DNA of 64,000 nt from Madurella fahalii (GCA_029876055.1 CM056874.1:3162001-3226000); one strand, 5' to 3'. Shown: positions 8,775-20,959, numbered from the stretch's first letter. Numbers and translations are program-made. Notes: generated by a model from the letters alone, not told the origin.

Positions 8775-11619
8775 GTTTGTGATCAGCTCCCGCTCGAGGC
8801 GAGGAGATGCACGAATTGGCGGCCGGAAGGACGGATTGAAGGCACGCAAAACATTCTTTTCTTCTTCTTCTTCTTCTCCTCCCTTCTCCTTGCTGTTTGG
8901 ACCTGGGGTCGAGACGTGGGAGGGGGCCGAGAGGGAAGTGCGGCAGTTGTTGTTGACCGGCGGCGTGCCGCGGATGTGCGGACTCGGCAGGCCGCGGTTT
9001 GGGCTCGGCTTTTGGCAGGATGCTGGGCGTTTCCGTCCAGACTCCCCTGCGTTGGTCGGTCTTGTGGCTTCAGTCGGGAACGGGCGAGTCGTCGGGCGAC
9101 ATTGATCGGTAGAGCGAAAGCCGGTGGTCGGCCGCCCCTCCTTCGACTTGTGTCCGGTATTTTGCAGCAACCCTTAGCCGAATGTGGGTTGGTGGGACTT
9201 GGCGAAGGCCAGTCTCGGATCCAGCCGTCAGAACTCTCAACCTCAGCTCCCAGAAGAACGTGGGTCTGCCGTGCTGGCTACCACACCAAAAACAAATAGA
9301 AAAAAAGAGCCGTGGTGATGCGATGAACAGATAGTTAGATTATTTGGCCCATCCACCGTATCGTACGGAGGAAAAGCGGGATCCGGATGCGCCTCCTGCG
9401 TGGACATGTCTCCCTACTTCCGCTCCGGTTCTCTTGCGGGCACTCGGTACTGCAACTATGGCATCCATCGAATCGGCTATCGCTGAGGATGTCGGTGGCA
9501 GTGCCGCTGCGGTCTCATCAATCCAACTCTCACTCGTTCAACGCTGCAGAGGTGTGCACACATAAACTCTCATTTATACGGCTTAGAGGGCTGCCTTTGG
9601 TCTGCATTTATCTGACAGCTCCTGCAACTCATCGGGCGGGGCTTGATATCACAGCCAGGGTTCAGGGCACCCTGTCACCTGTGTAACGGAGGCTCGCCGA
9701 ACTGTCAGCCAGAACGACCGAGTCCCGGCTCGGTGTCCCGGTGCCACCGCATTGCTAACGGCATATCGTTGTCGTGCATGACGGCAAACGGATCCACGAC
9801 CTCTTGGAGGTTTAGGCACCTGGAAGCGTCCTGGTACTTGATATATCAGCGCTCGCCAGCAGCCCAGCCAGACCTACACGCAACCCCTTCTCGACTTCGA
9901 CGTCTAGCCCGGATAATACCCCTCACCACATTACGAGTGTCGGACACTTCACTCTCAAACTTTGGTTTGCGGGTGTGGGGCAGGCAGAGGGAAAATCGGT
10001 GCGGAGCGGGGTCCGCGTCGGCAGCACCCGCCCGGAGATTCCAGCGCTTGCATATCCTAACGACACAGAATGCGGAAGACCGATAGTTGACGCCGACTTT
10101 TCGAGCACACCAATGGTTTGTTGCCGGCTGTCCATGAGCGGATTGCTGACGAATCCCTGGTGGCCGAGGCTCCAGCCAAGCTGCTGGGCACTTGGCAGGC
10201 TTGGGGCAACACGGCGGGAAGGCAAAAAGAAAGGCCGAAGCACGAGAGGGGATGCGTGCGATGCGCAGTGCGCAGAGGGGCCCGCACTGGTGGGAATGGG
10301 GATTTGGGGGTAGGAGGCGGGAAGTCCACGGCGCGTCGAAGGGACAGGGCATTCATAGTTTTGCATTATATACAACTACGCTGTAGAAGCCGCTGAGCAG
10401 GAAGTTGCTGCTTTCCCATGGGCCCGTCACCCTTTTCCGCATCGCATCCCTGACATCCTCATCCGAGTTAGCCGGGTGACGTCAAGGGTTTCAAAGTTGC
10501 CAATTTCCGAGCGGTCGACGAACCAGACGGAATCCACGAAATCTCAAACGGAGTACTAGTGTAGTGTATCTGTCCTGCCTAAGGTAGCGTGCCCATACAT
10601 TAGCACTGCACCTTGCTGGCCCAGCCGCCAGCCGCATCGGAGCTCTGGAACGGGCGAATAACTATAAGTTTTATTTGAGTGCAAGTGGTTTGACGCAGCA
10701 AAGCTAAGGTACCAGCCTGCTGTGCCCCTGGGTGCGGTACCATGATGGACAGGGCTAGCTTCGCTCGCGCTCGCGCTCGCTGGCCTCGTCTCCACCGAAT
10801 TTTCTCCCTTCGCAAAGCAATCGAGTGATGGTGCGGACACGACTCTCACATCCCCCCCAAAGGACATATCCGGCATGCCCAGCCAATTCCCAAGACCCCA
10901 GGGAGCCGCCTGGACTTGGCATTATGCTCTCTTTGGCATCTCGAGCAGGGCCAAGCCAGCACAAGGGCAGTTTGCATCACTCACGCGGGGTCGGCCTTGG
11001 ATGGCCGACACTCACAAAATGGCGGAGACCTAAATTTCGCCCAGAGCTTCAACCACTCTCCAACAGCGCTGATCTGTCTGGGCGCCAAGCCGTGCTGGAG
11101 CCGGATTGCCCTTTTGTTCGCCATGCCCAGACTTCGTCCAAGACTCGGACGCCGCTCCAGCCAGAACGCCAAGGGCGCAGAGGAAGGGATGTTAAAATGC
11201 CAACCGGAACCCAGTCCGAGGGGACTGGTCGGTTTCTGCTCGTGATGTCTGTTGCGCTTCTTAAAACATTGCATGCGCCCTCGTCTCGGCCCCGCGTTGA
11301 GGCACCCCTTTTCTTATTTGTTGATGTCGCGGGCAGAGGGTTGGTCTACAGGTTGCCAGCTCCCCCCGCCGTCCGTCTACAAGACGTGAACAGCATCCTT
11401 AAACCGAATTACTAGCATTGGGCCAACTTCTCTCGTGCGCGCATCCTAGGCGGCTCGCGACATGCCGTGAAACACCCCGTTACCACTCTTCTTTTTTTGT
11501 TGTCCGGTACGCCGCCCGGATCCGACTGCCGCCTAGGCCCGAGCCCCCCGCCGCCCGGACGGCCGGGCTGAAAGACTTTGGCCGCGGGACGATAATCAGG
11601 GGTCTCTGACGACATCGAG
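8775..11619. other. Long intergenic region between divergent kinase and protease genes
   Basis: This 2.8 kb region separates the kinase start from the aspartic protease start and should contain both promoters. The kinase frame stays open upstream of its ATG as far as about 9176, but without another ATG. A (TTC)n tract lies at 8861-8878, and a CGCTCG-type short repeat lies near 10762-10782. Numerous short open frames at 9340-11415 have no recognisable protein content and poor codon bias, so I do not call genes here. Confidence 0.5.
8861..8878. repeat. Short (TTC)n microsatellite
   Basis: Six consecutive CTT/TTC units occur in the leader region of the histidine kinase. They read as GAA repeats on the kinase-sense strand. 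Confidence 0.85.
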
Positions 11620-13134
11620 ATGAAGCTCGGTTGCGCCGCATTGCTGGCTCTGGCTTCCGGGGCGTCATCACAAAATGTCGTCCAGTTCAACGTCACCAAG
11701 GGCCTCCCGGGCATCCACGTGGGCGCCGTACCCTCGTTGTCTCGGAGGGCGACATATTCCGAGCAGCTTATCAACCACATTGCGGGGGGCGGCTACTTTG
11801 CACAGGTGAAGGTGGGCACGCCGGGGCAGACCGTTACGATGTTGCTGGACACGGGGAGCAGCGACGCTTGGGTGCTGAGCCACGAGGCAGACCTCTGTAC
11901 GGACCGGGACCTGCAGGACCTCTACGGGATGACGTGCGCCGACACATACGACCCTTCCAAGAGCTCGACCACCAAAATGGTCAAGCCGAATGGCTTCAAG
12001 ATCGTCTATCTTGACGGCGGCACTGCGTCGGGAGACTATATAACCGACGACTTCAGCATTGGCGGGACGACGCTCAAGTCGTTGCAGATGGCCTACGTCA
12101 CCAAGGCAGTCAGGGGCACCGGAATCCTGGGCTTGGGCTTCAGTGCCAGCGAGCGGGCCGCCACGAAGTACCCCAACATCATGGACGAGCTAGCCAACCA
12201 GGGCAAAATCGGCTGCAAGGCCTACTCCCTCTACCTCAACGACCGGCGCACCGACACCGGTACCATCCTCTTCGGGGGCATCGACACGGACAAGTTCATC
12301 GGCCGGCTCGAGATCCTCCCGCTCTACAAGCCCCCGGGCAGCGGGGCCAATTACTCTTCCTTCGAGGTGAACTTCACCTCCGTCGCCCTCACCCACACCA
12401 ACGGGACCACTGTCACCATCCCGACCTCCCTCCTCGACCATCCGGCCCCGGCCGTCCTCGACTCGGGCACGACCCTCTCGTACCTCCCGGACAAGATGGC
12501 CACGCAGATCTACTCCTTGGTCGGCGCCGTCTTCGACCCAGACCTGCGCATGGCCCTCATCGACTGCGCCTACCTCACCGCGGACCCCGCCCTCCGCTTC
12601 ACCTTCTCCTTCTCCCCGACCGCGCAGATCTCGGTGCCCGTCTGGGAAATGGTCCTCGACATCCTCTCGCCCGCCACCACGCCCTTCCTCGACGCCCACT
12701 TCCCCTCGTCCCGCCCCTGCGTCTTCGGCATCCAGAGCACCGCCATCTTCCAGGACACGGGCACCGTCAAGTCCTCGGCCGGCCTCAACTTCACCCTGCT
12801 CGGCGACACCTTCCTCCGCAGCGCCTACGTCGTCTACGACCTGACCCACTACGAGATCGGCATGGCCCAGGCCAACCTCAACAGCACCACCGAGACCATC
12901 CTGGAGCTATCGTCGACGGCGGTCAGCCTGCCGAGCGCGACGGGCGTGGCCGCCCAGCAGACGACGTTTACGCCGACCAGTCGGAGAACCGTGTCGATCC
13001 CTTCGGCCTCGGGATCCGAGAATGCGGCTACGGGGAGGAATGCGAGTGGGAAGGTGGCCATGAAGGAGGTAATGGCGGTCATGGCACTGACGGGGCTTTT
13101 TACCCTCTTAGGAGGGGCGTTGATCGCCTTGTGA
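11620..13134 (+). CDS. GPI-anchored secreted aspartic protease (pepsin/yapsin type)
   Basis: A single open frame encodes 504 residues. It begins with a signal peptide (about residues 1-18) and a short pro-region ending near a SRR processing site (about residue 42). Both catalytic motifs of family A1 are present: DTGSSDAW with Asp77 and DSGTTLSY with Asp281. YFAQVKVGTPGQ precedes the first motif, as usual in this family. Several N-x-S/T sites are visible (for example NYSS and NFTS). The tail is Ser/Thr-rich and ends in a hydrophobic stretch (VMAVMALTGLFTLLGGALIAL) after a small-residue region, the expected signature of a GPI anchor. It would therefore act at the cell surface, cleaving wall or secreted proteins. 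The ATG has purine context (GAGATGA). It converges on the next minus-strand gene. Confidence 0.93.
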   Translation: MKLGCAALLALASGASSQNVVQFNVTKGLPGIHVGAVPSLSRRATYSEQLINHIAGGGYFAQVKVGTPGQTVTMLLDTGSSDAWVLSHEADLCTDRDLQDLYGMTCADTYDPSKSSTTKMVKPNGFKIVYLDGGTASGDYITDDFSIGGTTLKSLQMAYVTKAVRGTGILGLGFSASERAATKYPNIMDELANQGKIGCKAYSLYLNDRRTDTGTILFGGIDTDKFIGRLEILPLYKPPGSGANYSSFEVNFTSVALTHTNGTTVTIPTSLLDHPAPAVLDSGTTLSYLPDKMATQIYSLVGAVFDPDLRMALIDCAYLTADPALRFTFSFSPTAQISVPVWEMVLDILSPATTPFLDAHFPSSRPCVFGIQSTAIFQDTGTVKSSAGLNFTLLGDTFLRSAYVVYDLTHYEIGMAQANLNSTTETILELSSTAVSLPSATGVAAQQTTFTPTSRRTVSIPSASGSENAATGRNASGKVAMKEVMAVMALTGLFTLLGGALIAL

Positions 13135-13137
13135 CAA

Positions 13138-13545
13138 GGCAACGTTCCATCTTATCTGGATGGACAGCAACCGCATGCATGCGGAAACATGCGAACGGAA
13201 CCAACCAGTTCTCGGCAAAAATAATTTAGCTGTAATGAAAAACCACGAGCAAAATTCTAGACCAAATCTGGTCACTGGTCACTGATCTCTGGTCTGTAAC
13301 CTTTGTCCCAGATGCTGAGTGCAGAGACTCAAATGCGGTTGCATACTCACATCAACCATTCCTACTTCTCCAGCGACCATGGATCGACCCTGAGCGACAT
13401 CTTTGATTCAGTCTACCACTACCTGCCAAATGTCCGCTACGCAATGGCCATAACATGGACCCATCACTCGTCAGGGATGGTGGCCCAGAAATAGGACATG
13501 TGTCATATCGATGCTCTTGGAGGTGGACACCTTTACTACTACAGA
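13138..13545. other. Short intergenic region between convergent genes
   Basis: About 400 bases separate the protease stop from the stop of the long minus-strand protein gene. Nothing beyond presumed 3' untranslated regions is visible. Confidence 0.5.
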
Positions 13546-16510
13546 TCAGTTCCGCCCAGACCACGGGATCCTGCCGCGAGTAAAGAAATCATCTCCGCTC
13601 GCAAGATAACATCCGCCCAGAGAACCAGAACAATCAGCCAGCCCGTTGGATACGGCCGTCTCTCCATCAGCGGTAGCCTGGCCTTCCTTTCCCTTATTTT
13701 CAGAGAGCAGTTTGCCGGCCTTTTCTCCGGCTCCACGCGTGCAGGAAGGCGTTGAGTCGCTCATCGTCATAAACTCCATCTTGATGTCGGGAGAGTTTAC
13801 ACGGGAGTGGCCAGTGATGCCTTGCCGGACGCCACTGGGCCTAATCGACACTTCATCTTTTCCCATGTGGATTCCAGCAGTCTTATTAGCTCTTTCTCCA
13901 GTCCCTAAGACAGAGCACAAGGTGTGTCCCGTGGTAATTGCATCGCCAGTGGGAGAGATCGGCGCGAGAATAGCCCCGCAAGACGCTTCCCCCGCGCGCT
14001 CTCTCAGGAGAGTTTCCACGGTTCTGACAAGGACTTGAGTTATGTTGGCGACATCGGCTTGGGGTTTGCCAATCAAGAGCCTACTCAAGTACCCGCTGAG
14101 CATATCGGCCAGCTCGTTTTGCTGATATGAAGAAACGGCGGCCGGTTGATTAGAATTCTCCTGATCCTCTCGAACATCGCGAGTACCATCCTGGACCACA
14201 AGCGCCGCTCGCTTCTCGGCATGACTGGACGCCTCTTTGCGTTCTCCAAGAACGCTCTCAGTTGCCCAGTGGGCGGCAGGCTGGACTTGCTCTCTTGTCC
14301 GGCCGGTATTGGACGTGGTCGAATTGGCGGCCTCCTCCCAAGGACCAGAACCATTCGTTACAGGAATGCATTGGCTGTCGCTCCCAATCATGACCTGCTC
14401 AGCACCGCAGCGCGCCGTCCTAATGTTATGCATGGCGGCAATTCTGCGGAACTTCTTATCGCTCGTAAGATTGGTATCAGCGGCGTCTAGGCCGGCCTGC
14501 CGGGGATCTCTGGTCTCGCTAAACTGAGAAATCACGCACTTGGCTACCGGTGTCACCTTGATATTTCCGTGGCTGCCTTGCTCAGTGCTCTTAGCTGGTC
14601 TCTGCACATTCTGGATGGTAGGTGATAGAGCTGCTCTACCAAAATTGGCGGGGAACAGTACCGCCAAAACTGGATCCTTGCTAACGAGCGAGCCGACGTT
14701 GTCGGCCAATCCGTTCGTGGCAGACATCCTGGAGACTGTAGATGAAACTGCTGTAGCCTCGCCTTCACCTTCGTCCATACCAAGGGCGGCAATCCACCTC
14801 AAGCCCGCATGCTTGACAGCCTGGTTCTCCAGCAGCAGGATGCGCTGCGTGTCGCGAATCTTTGTGACAAGTTGGGCTACATCTCGCAGGACGAACACCT
14901 TGATGTCTTCTCGAGAGTCATGCTCGGAAAACTTGGAAGCAATGGCAGCCGAAAGCCAGCGGGCTGCTCTCTGGAACCGCACCGCCTTGTACTCATGAGG
15001 CTTCTCGCTGGGAAAAACCGCAGCCTGGTCAAAGAGGTTGTGAATTTCCCCAAAAGCAACCTGGAGTCTGGCGTAATACTTGTCATCCACACCGTCAATC
15101 TTGTCGTTCCAGTAGCGACATTTGAGCCCGTCGGGCATCGGGAGATCCAATGCCCTGGCAAGAGACTGGGCGAGAACCATCGAGGACGCCCGAAACTCGA
15201 TGGCGTCAAAGACACGCTTAAACATGTCTTCTTGAGGTTCCTGAATCTCCGAAAAGCTTTTCAGCAGGCTATAGGTGATGCCATTGACGTATCGGTTCCA
15301 GTCGCCGGGACAAGTTTCGAGTTCGATCGCCGAAAGATATCTCAAATGGAAAGCCTGAGATGCTTTGGAGCCGCCAAATGCATGCCCAACAAACTCGAAT
15401 CGATCAGCTTCAACAACGGGAGGAAGGTTATGCCACTTTTCAACCCAGTACTCCAGAACACGGCCGTGCCTGGGAGCATAGCTCCTCCAGGAGTCGGTGA
15501 ACCTGGAGGGGTTCCTGGCAGCATCTTGGTGAAGGATGAGACCGTGATCTCGAGCGAGAACTGAAATTCTCTGTTCAAGTGACTCGTGGATCAGTCGCTG
15601 GAACTTGTGAAGGAGGCTAGTCTGCAGCTCCGTTGGCCCAACTGGCATGAGGTTATCATATTGGGCCTTGCGGCGCTGCGCATCGGTCAATAGAGGCGTG
15701 TTCCGCTGGGTGAAGTATCGCATGAAGTAGTTGGCAAAGGCGCCGCCGCAAGACTTTGCAATGATGCGCATCATATTGTCCGAAGAGGAGCAAGCATTCA
15801 GGCCCAGCAAAGCCGGGCGGCACAGCCATCCTCCGGTAAAAGGCGAAGGGGTCACCAGCGTGACGGGGAGCTGCAAGTCACTGACAGCGGTGCTGATTGT
15901 CTTGCAGATGGTCTCGGGGGTCAGGTAAGTCTTGCCCTCACCCGAACTGCTAAAGTCAACGCAGATATCCTGGTCCGGCGTAACAGGTGCAAAGACCAGG
16001 ATGACAAGAGAACTGTCTCTGGCTTTCGCGGATTGGGCCTTCTCGGCAACGTGCTTCAGGAAAGAAGCCACAAATCTGCTACTGTTGGCTGGTATCTCAT
16101 TGACGTGACCGCCGTCATCTCCAAAGATCTTATGGACCGCATCATCGTTGCTCACTTTGAGGCCGTCGATGTGGTCCAGGAACTTGGAAATGTCGAGAGA
16201 GCTGAGCCAAGTCTGGATCGGGTACGGTTAGTACCAACTCTCAGTTGGAAGTCCGTCAAGCGCGTCTTACCTGATGAGCTTTCGAACCAACTCCGTGGAA
16301 CAGCGTCTTCCAGCTCAGAAAGTCGGCGACCATCCAGCCGTACTTGTTCTGGTCTGCATTCTCGGTTGAAACCGCGCAGACCCCCAATATCTCTGCATCT
16401 TCCGGGAAATCAGGTGGGCCGTGGATAACTACAGATGCCTCGGACATGGCGGCCTGGAGCATTTGAAACTCCTTGATGGAGCCATCGCGGAGTGGGGGAG
16501 CGACCAACAT
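13546..16510 (-). CDS. Uncharacterised conserved-looking fungal protein, two exons, 968 aa
   Basis: Exon 1 is 16271-16510 and exon 2 is 13546-16212. The 58-base intron has a GTAAG donor, an ACTAACC branch sequence and a CCAG acceptor, and phase is 0. The first 600 residues look folded: a strand-like block at EDAEILGVCAVS, a helix-rich stretch WMVADFLSWKTLFHGVG, IFGDDGGHV (His116), the strand SLVILVFAPVT (about 148-158), VTLVTPSPFTGGWLCRP (about 197-213), then a helical region with GGAFANYFMRYFTQRNTPL. The remaining third is Ser/Thr/Asn-rich and probably disordered. I do not recognise a named family. The strand pattern loosely recalls caspase-like folds, but the catalytic positions are not conserved (see findings). 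A second ATG at 16447, in GCCGCC context, is an alternative start. Confidence 0.8.
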
Positions 16511-17846
16511 GGCCGCTCTACTTATAGTCAGCCACGGAAACTTAGAGTCACGAAACCATCCACAAGATGAGGTTCACAAACTTCAGTTTTCACTTTGCTC
16601 CGCTGCAAGTCAGTGCAGCCTGTAATCCTTGCTTGCGCAATGTTCTGGGACGAGAGTTGCGAGGCGGTGGAGGAGGAAAGAGGGCAGGGGAGAGGAAGAA
16701 GAGGGGGAGCTGTACAGAAATACACGGGCAGGCAGGTGCAGCGGAGCAGGAAACCGAAAGAATACAAAGTGGGAAAATAAAAGACCTGCCCCTGTTTACA
16801 TCACAAAGGAAAAGCGACGGGAAGGAGCCGCAAGGGTCGGGAAGCTGTGAGGAAGGTGGTCCTCCTTGACCTGAGTGAGGCACTGGGCACCTCAATTGCA
16901 GCTGGCGTAGTTCTCCGTGATGCATTTGCAATTCTCCTGCCACGGAGTCAATATCTTTGGCGCAAGAGAAACGATGGTAGTCACTGGGAAAGTCAACGTT
17001 GTGCGTGCTACTACTAGGTAAATCACAGGGAAGGGATAGTTCACCAAAGGGTAAAAGGGTGCAGTTGGCCGAAAAAATTCAGCTTCCGGTCTACCACAGC
17101 CCTGTCTCCTTCAAAGTGTTCTATCCACCTCTGGCAATAGTGCAAGCAAACAGCCACGCATGACAAGAGTCATCCACTTTAGCGACTTCCCAAGTGTATG
17201 TAGTCATAAGGGCGGTAGAGTAGCGTCGTAATCAATGAGGCGCCCGGGGACTCCGGGTTAGAGATCTTACGACAACGACAACAAACAAGAGATAAACGTG
17301 GGATGAGCATCCCTGGGTTCCTATACGGATCTATAGCCTCACTTCTTTAACAGTCAGCGTGACTCACCAACCTGGATCCGCTCAATTGTCACAACAAAAA
17401 CGGTAAACAACTCTGGTAGGCTTGTGCCCAACCAGCGATGCACCTGCAAAGAGACAACATGCCAATCAACAGACACCGGGGCCAGTATCCAACTCTGTAG
17501 CAAATAGGTGCTGAGCAGCATGGGCAACCTGTCCACGCCGGCAAGCAGTGTCGAATGCAAAAACTGCCGCGGCTCATCAGAAATAATCCACAAGTCATCT
17601 GCAACCCATGTACCGCTCAACTTCCTCTTAACTGGACCAGGCATGGCCGGAATGCAACTAATTCATTAGGCCTTTTGGCCGCTGTTGGGGGTATCATACT
17701 CATACTAAAGTGTCTGTCATATCCACCCGCGCATGGATCCGGTCAAACAGGGAAATGCTAGCCCCGGCATGGTACATGCTCACACATTAAAAAAAAAAAA
17801 AAATAGACACTCAAAGGGAGGGGGGGGGGGACTAAACGAACATCCG
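16511..17846. other. Intergenic region with unresolved small open frames
   Basis: Two minus-strand open stretches deserve mention but not a gene call. One at 17354-17644 begins with ATG and reads KRKLSGTWVADDLWIISDEP before losing any recognisable content. The other, at about 16903-17100, has no ATG and ends in a cysteine-rich tail (ENCKCITENYASCN). An A15 run (17789-17803) and a G11 run (17820-17830) lie just beyond the stop of the RNA-binding protein gene, in its presumed 3' untranslated region. Confidence 0.4.
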
Positions 17847-20800
17847 TCATTCCATCTTCTCGAACCTCTCCCTTGCCCTCTCCTTTGTCTTCTCCACAAA
17901 CCCAGTGAACCCACCCCTCGTATTCCTCGCCGCCTCCTCGCCCGCATCCCCCAACTTGCCACCCTCAGCACCCAGACCTACACCAGGGACATACACCTCA
18001 GCCGCGATCGCCTCCGTCCGGCCGGCGCCCTCCGCGCCCAACCCCCCACCAGCCGTCCAACCCATCTTGGCAAGCATGCCTGCACCCTTGGAAGACTTGG
18101 CCTTCTTCGCTGCCGGGTTGTCCTCGGGCTCTGCGGTGCCGGCACCAGTAGATGGTTCCTTACGCTTCTCCGGTACGGTGACAGCAACACCGGCGGCGGC
18201 GGGGTTCGCAGAAGGCTGCTTCGGCTGACGGAATGCGTGCCTCCTCTCCTGCGCGCGATCCCGGTACTGTGATGCAGCCGGCTTGATCACCCCCTTCCGC
18301 TGCATCTCCCAAGCCTTCTTGAACTCGGGGTCAGGCTCCAGGATATACATCTTTTTGCCCATCGCCTTGAACTCTTCCACAGCGCGCTGACGGTTCGCAG
18401 GATCAACAAGCATGCGCTTGTGCAACTCACTCTGCTGCTCGTGCAGCCAGATCACTTTGACCTCCTTGAATTTCCGTTTGCAGAGGACGCAGCGCAGCGC
18501 GTCGTAGTCAGCGTAAGATTTGTAGACGGGCAGGGCCTCTGACTTGAGCCGCGGGGTGCGGCGCACAACGGCGCGCGGCTCCTTGCGCAGAGCGGCGAGC
18601 GCCGCGGCGGCTTTCTCCTTCACTTCGGCGTCCTTGTAGAGGTTATGGGCGCGGCCCTCGTGCTCGATTAGAAGGTCGCCCCGTGTCTGCGGCCAGCCGC
18701 GTTCTTTGATGGTCGCCTCGGTAGGCGTCTCCCAGCCGCAGACAAGGCATGTCATCTTCTCCCAGTCGGCATACGAGAGGTACTGATCGCCCCATTGGGC
18801 GGAGACCGGGCCGTCTGGCTGAGAAGCCTCGGTCTCGTGGGGAGTGCCGGCGGCAGCAACGTCGAGCGGTTCGGGTCGTTCAACGACGGGCTGCACGTCC
18901 GTATCTGCCGTTGGCTTAGCTCCGTGCAGCTGTGCTGACGCTTTTGCCCACAGTTGCATCTGCGGCATCATGGCAATCTTGCTGCCAACCACGGGTTCCT
19001 TGTCTTTCTTGACCTTTTTTGAAGGCCTTGCCCCGGTCTTGCTTGCATCATCGGAGCTTGCCGGCTTGTCGGGACTCGGGGCGGCAGAGATAGGGTCGAC
19101 CGCAACGACGTGAACGCTTGGATAAGCGCGGTCATCCCAGTACTTGATAAGCACAGCAGGGTTGTAGATGGGCGTGAAGGAGAATTCTGGATTCTCGGTT
19201 GAAGCGGCGTCCAAGGCAGGGACAAAAACACCTGTGTGAATGAAACCAACCGCGACAGGTTTAGACGCGATGGTGAATTTAGGAAACGCCCGAAATTTTG
19301 CCACGGCAGCCTTTGCATCCTCGACAGTTGCGAACTCGGCAAAACCATACCTCCAAGAGTCGTTGGTCCTACGGTCGCGCATCAAGAATACACGTCGCAG
19401 CGAGCCGGGTTTCGCTCCGAGACCAACGGTGCTGTTTGTCGGTGCTGTAGACTTGAGTTTGTTTGTGGTGGTTGGGACATCCTTTGCGGGCTCCCGATTC
19501 TCGATGAATAGCTTCATAATTCCTTTGGCGAGAACTTCCTCGGTGACGGACCCTTCGAGGTCCCGAACGACAACATACTGGGACGGGGTCTGTTGGGGAC
19601 ACTCGTCCGTCTCACCGGTCAAGAGCGGACCTGAAGCGCCATGGCCGTCGTCGTCTGGTCGGGTTAGCGACATGACCAGTACAAGAAATGCGATTGTCAC
19701 TCACCAGGTCGTTCAGCTTTACACTTGAAACACACGGCTCGGTGAGGGTAGTTGACCACGCCACACTTGACTCGTCAGTAGGCGAATTCGGTACCAAAGA
19801 TTTAACTACTTACCTTGATGCAGTCCCAGCCATCGTCGTCCCTACGTGGTCTCGACGGTCCCACTTCGTCGCGATCCGTTGGGGAGCTGACGCCCACGGT
19901 GATTGGTTCAGAGTCCATGCCGCGCGAGTGTTCTAGACGGAAAGAGATATCAGGGTAATATCGGTCCAGAAAATACCCTGCGTCTGATCGACGATGAAAC
20001 TCAACAACTGCGATGCGGCGACCTAAGCAGGAATGAGCAGCGCGTTAAGATGGGAGGGATGGTGAGACGGAAAATGTGGAGGGTTACGCACCGTTATGGT
20101 CGTAGCGGAGTCGAGCGATTCTCACCTGGTCGGTCGAGAAATGGCGGTCTCTGGTGACATAGTCCAGGCCGTAGAGGATCTGAAAAGCGAGACATAGGTC
20201 AGCGCCAGGCCACGGAAGAGGTCCACGAGGCCACCTACATCGCGTTCTGTCGCATCTTCGGGGAGGCCCTCTAGAATGACGGCCCTCCCTGAGCCACTTG
20301 GGCGTCGGTCAACAGGATGTTTGTGACGGTGGCTGCTAGCGTCCCGATAACCAGCCATGTAGTTCCGCGCTTGGCTAGGATCGGAAGGAGAAGGCTGCTC
20401 ACGGCGGCCTCTGCTGTGAGGTTCAATGTGGGTGGCTTCACGACCGAGCGACGCTGTCTCAGAAAATCCATCAGGGCCATCAGGAATACCCAAGTTGTCG
20501 CGACCGTCACGCCCTTGACGACCCCAAGAAGCCACAGCATGATGTGGACGATTTTCAGGTACAGCATCAGTCCCATAGCCTGGGCCAGAGGTAGCATGGC
20601 GTGACTCAGAACGTCCTGGAGCATAACCTCCATCGTTGCGATAGTAACTATCCCTCGGCATGCGACCGTCGTCTTGCCCGTCGTCGTCGTAGTTCAAGTC
20701 TCTAGGAGGATCGGGGGAATCTTTTTGCAGACAGAGGCAAAACATCCAAGTTAGCCATTTTCAGCTCGATTGAAAATCGCAAAGCACTCAGAGAGAGCCA

Positions 20801-20959
20801 TGGCCTAGGCTAATCATGTGAGCTTGTACCCTTCCTCGACCGGCGATAATCGCCGTCTCTGTCGTCGGAGCGGCGCGGAGGAGGACTGCGATAACCGCGC
20901 TCGCGATCGAGGTAGCCTCGGTCATCGCGAGACGAGGCGCGCTGCCCTGTCTGATACAT
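17847..20959 (-). CDS. RBM5/RBM10-type RNA-binding protein (RRM, RanBP2 finger, RRM, C2H2, G-patch), six exons
   Basis: Exons on the minus strand are 20830-20959, 20239-20720, 20092-20179, 19814-20022, 19705-19765 and 17847-19654. All junctions are GT/AG with matching phases and give 882 residues. After an Arg/Asp-rich N-terminus comes RRM1 (about 146-235, RAVILEGLPEDATERD). A RanBP2-type zinc finger follows with Trp256, Cys258, Cys261, Asn265, Cys272 and Cys275. RRM2 (about 306-440) starts QYVVVRDLEG. Two Cys2-His2-like elements follow (CLVCGW with EHEGRAH, and CVLCKRKF with HEQQSELH). A G-patch with MGWTAGGGLG lies near 810-850. The domain order is that of human RBM5/RBM10, which regulate 3' splice-site choice in early spliceosomes, so a nuclear pre-mRNA splicing role is likely. 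The G-patch may recruit a DEAH helicase. The gene is divergent from the molybdopterin synthase gene. Confidence 0.9.

Noticed and set aside
12190..12849. A 219-codon minus-strand frame antisense to the aspartic protease
   Set aside because: The translation is a Gly/Glu/Val/Arg low-complexity mirror of the protease coding strand, and the protease has both catalytic motifs in frame.
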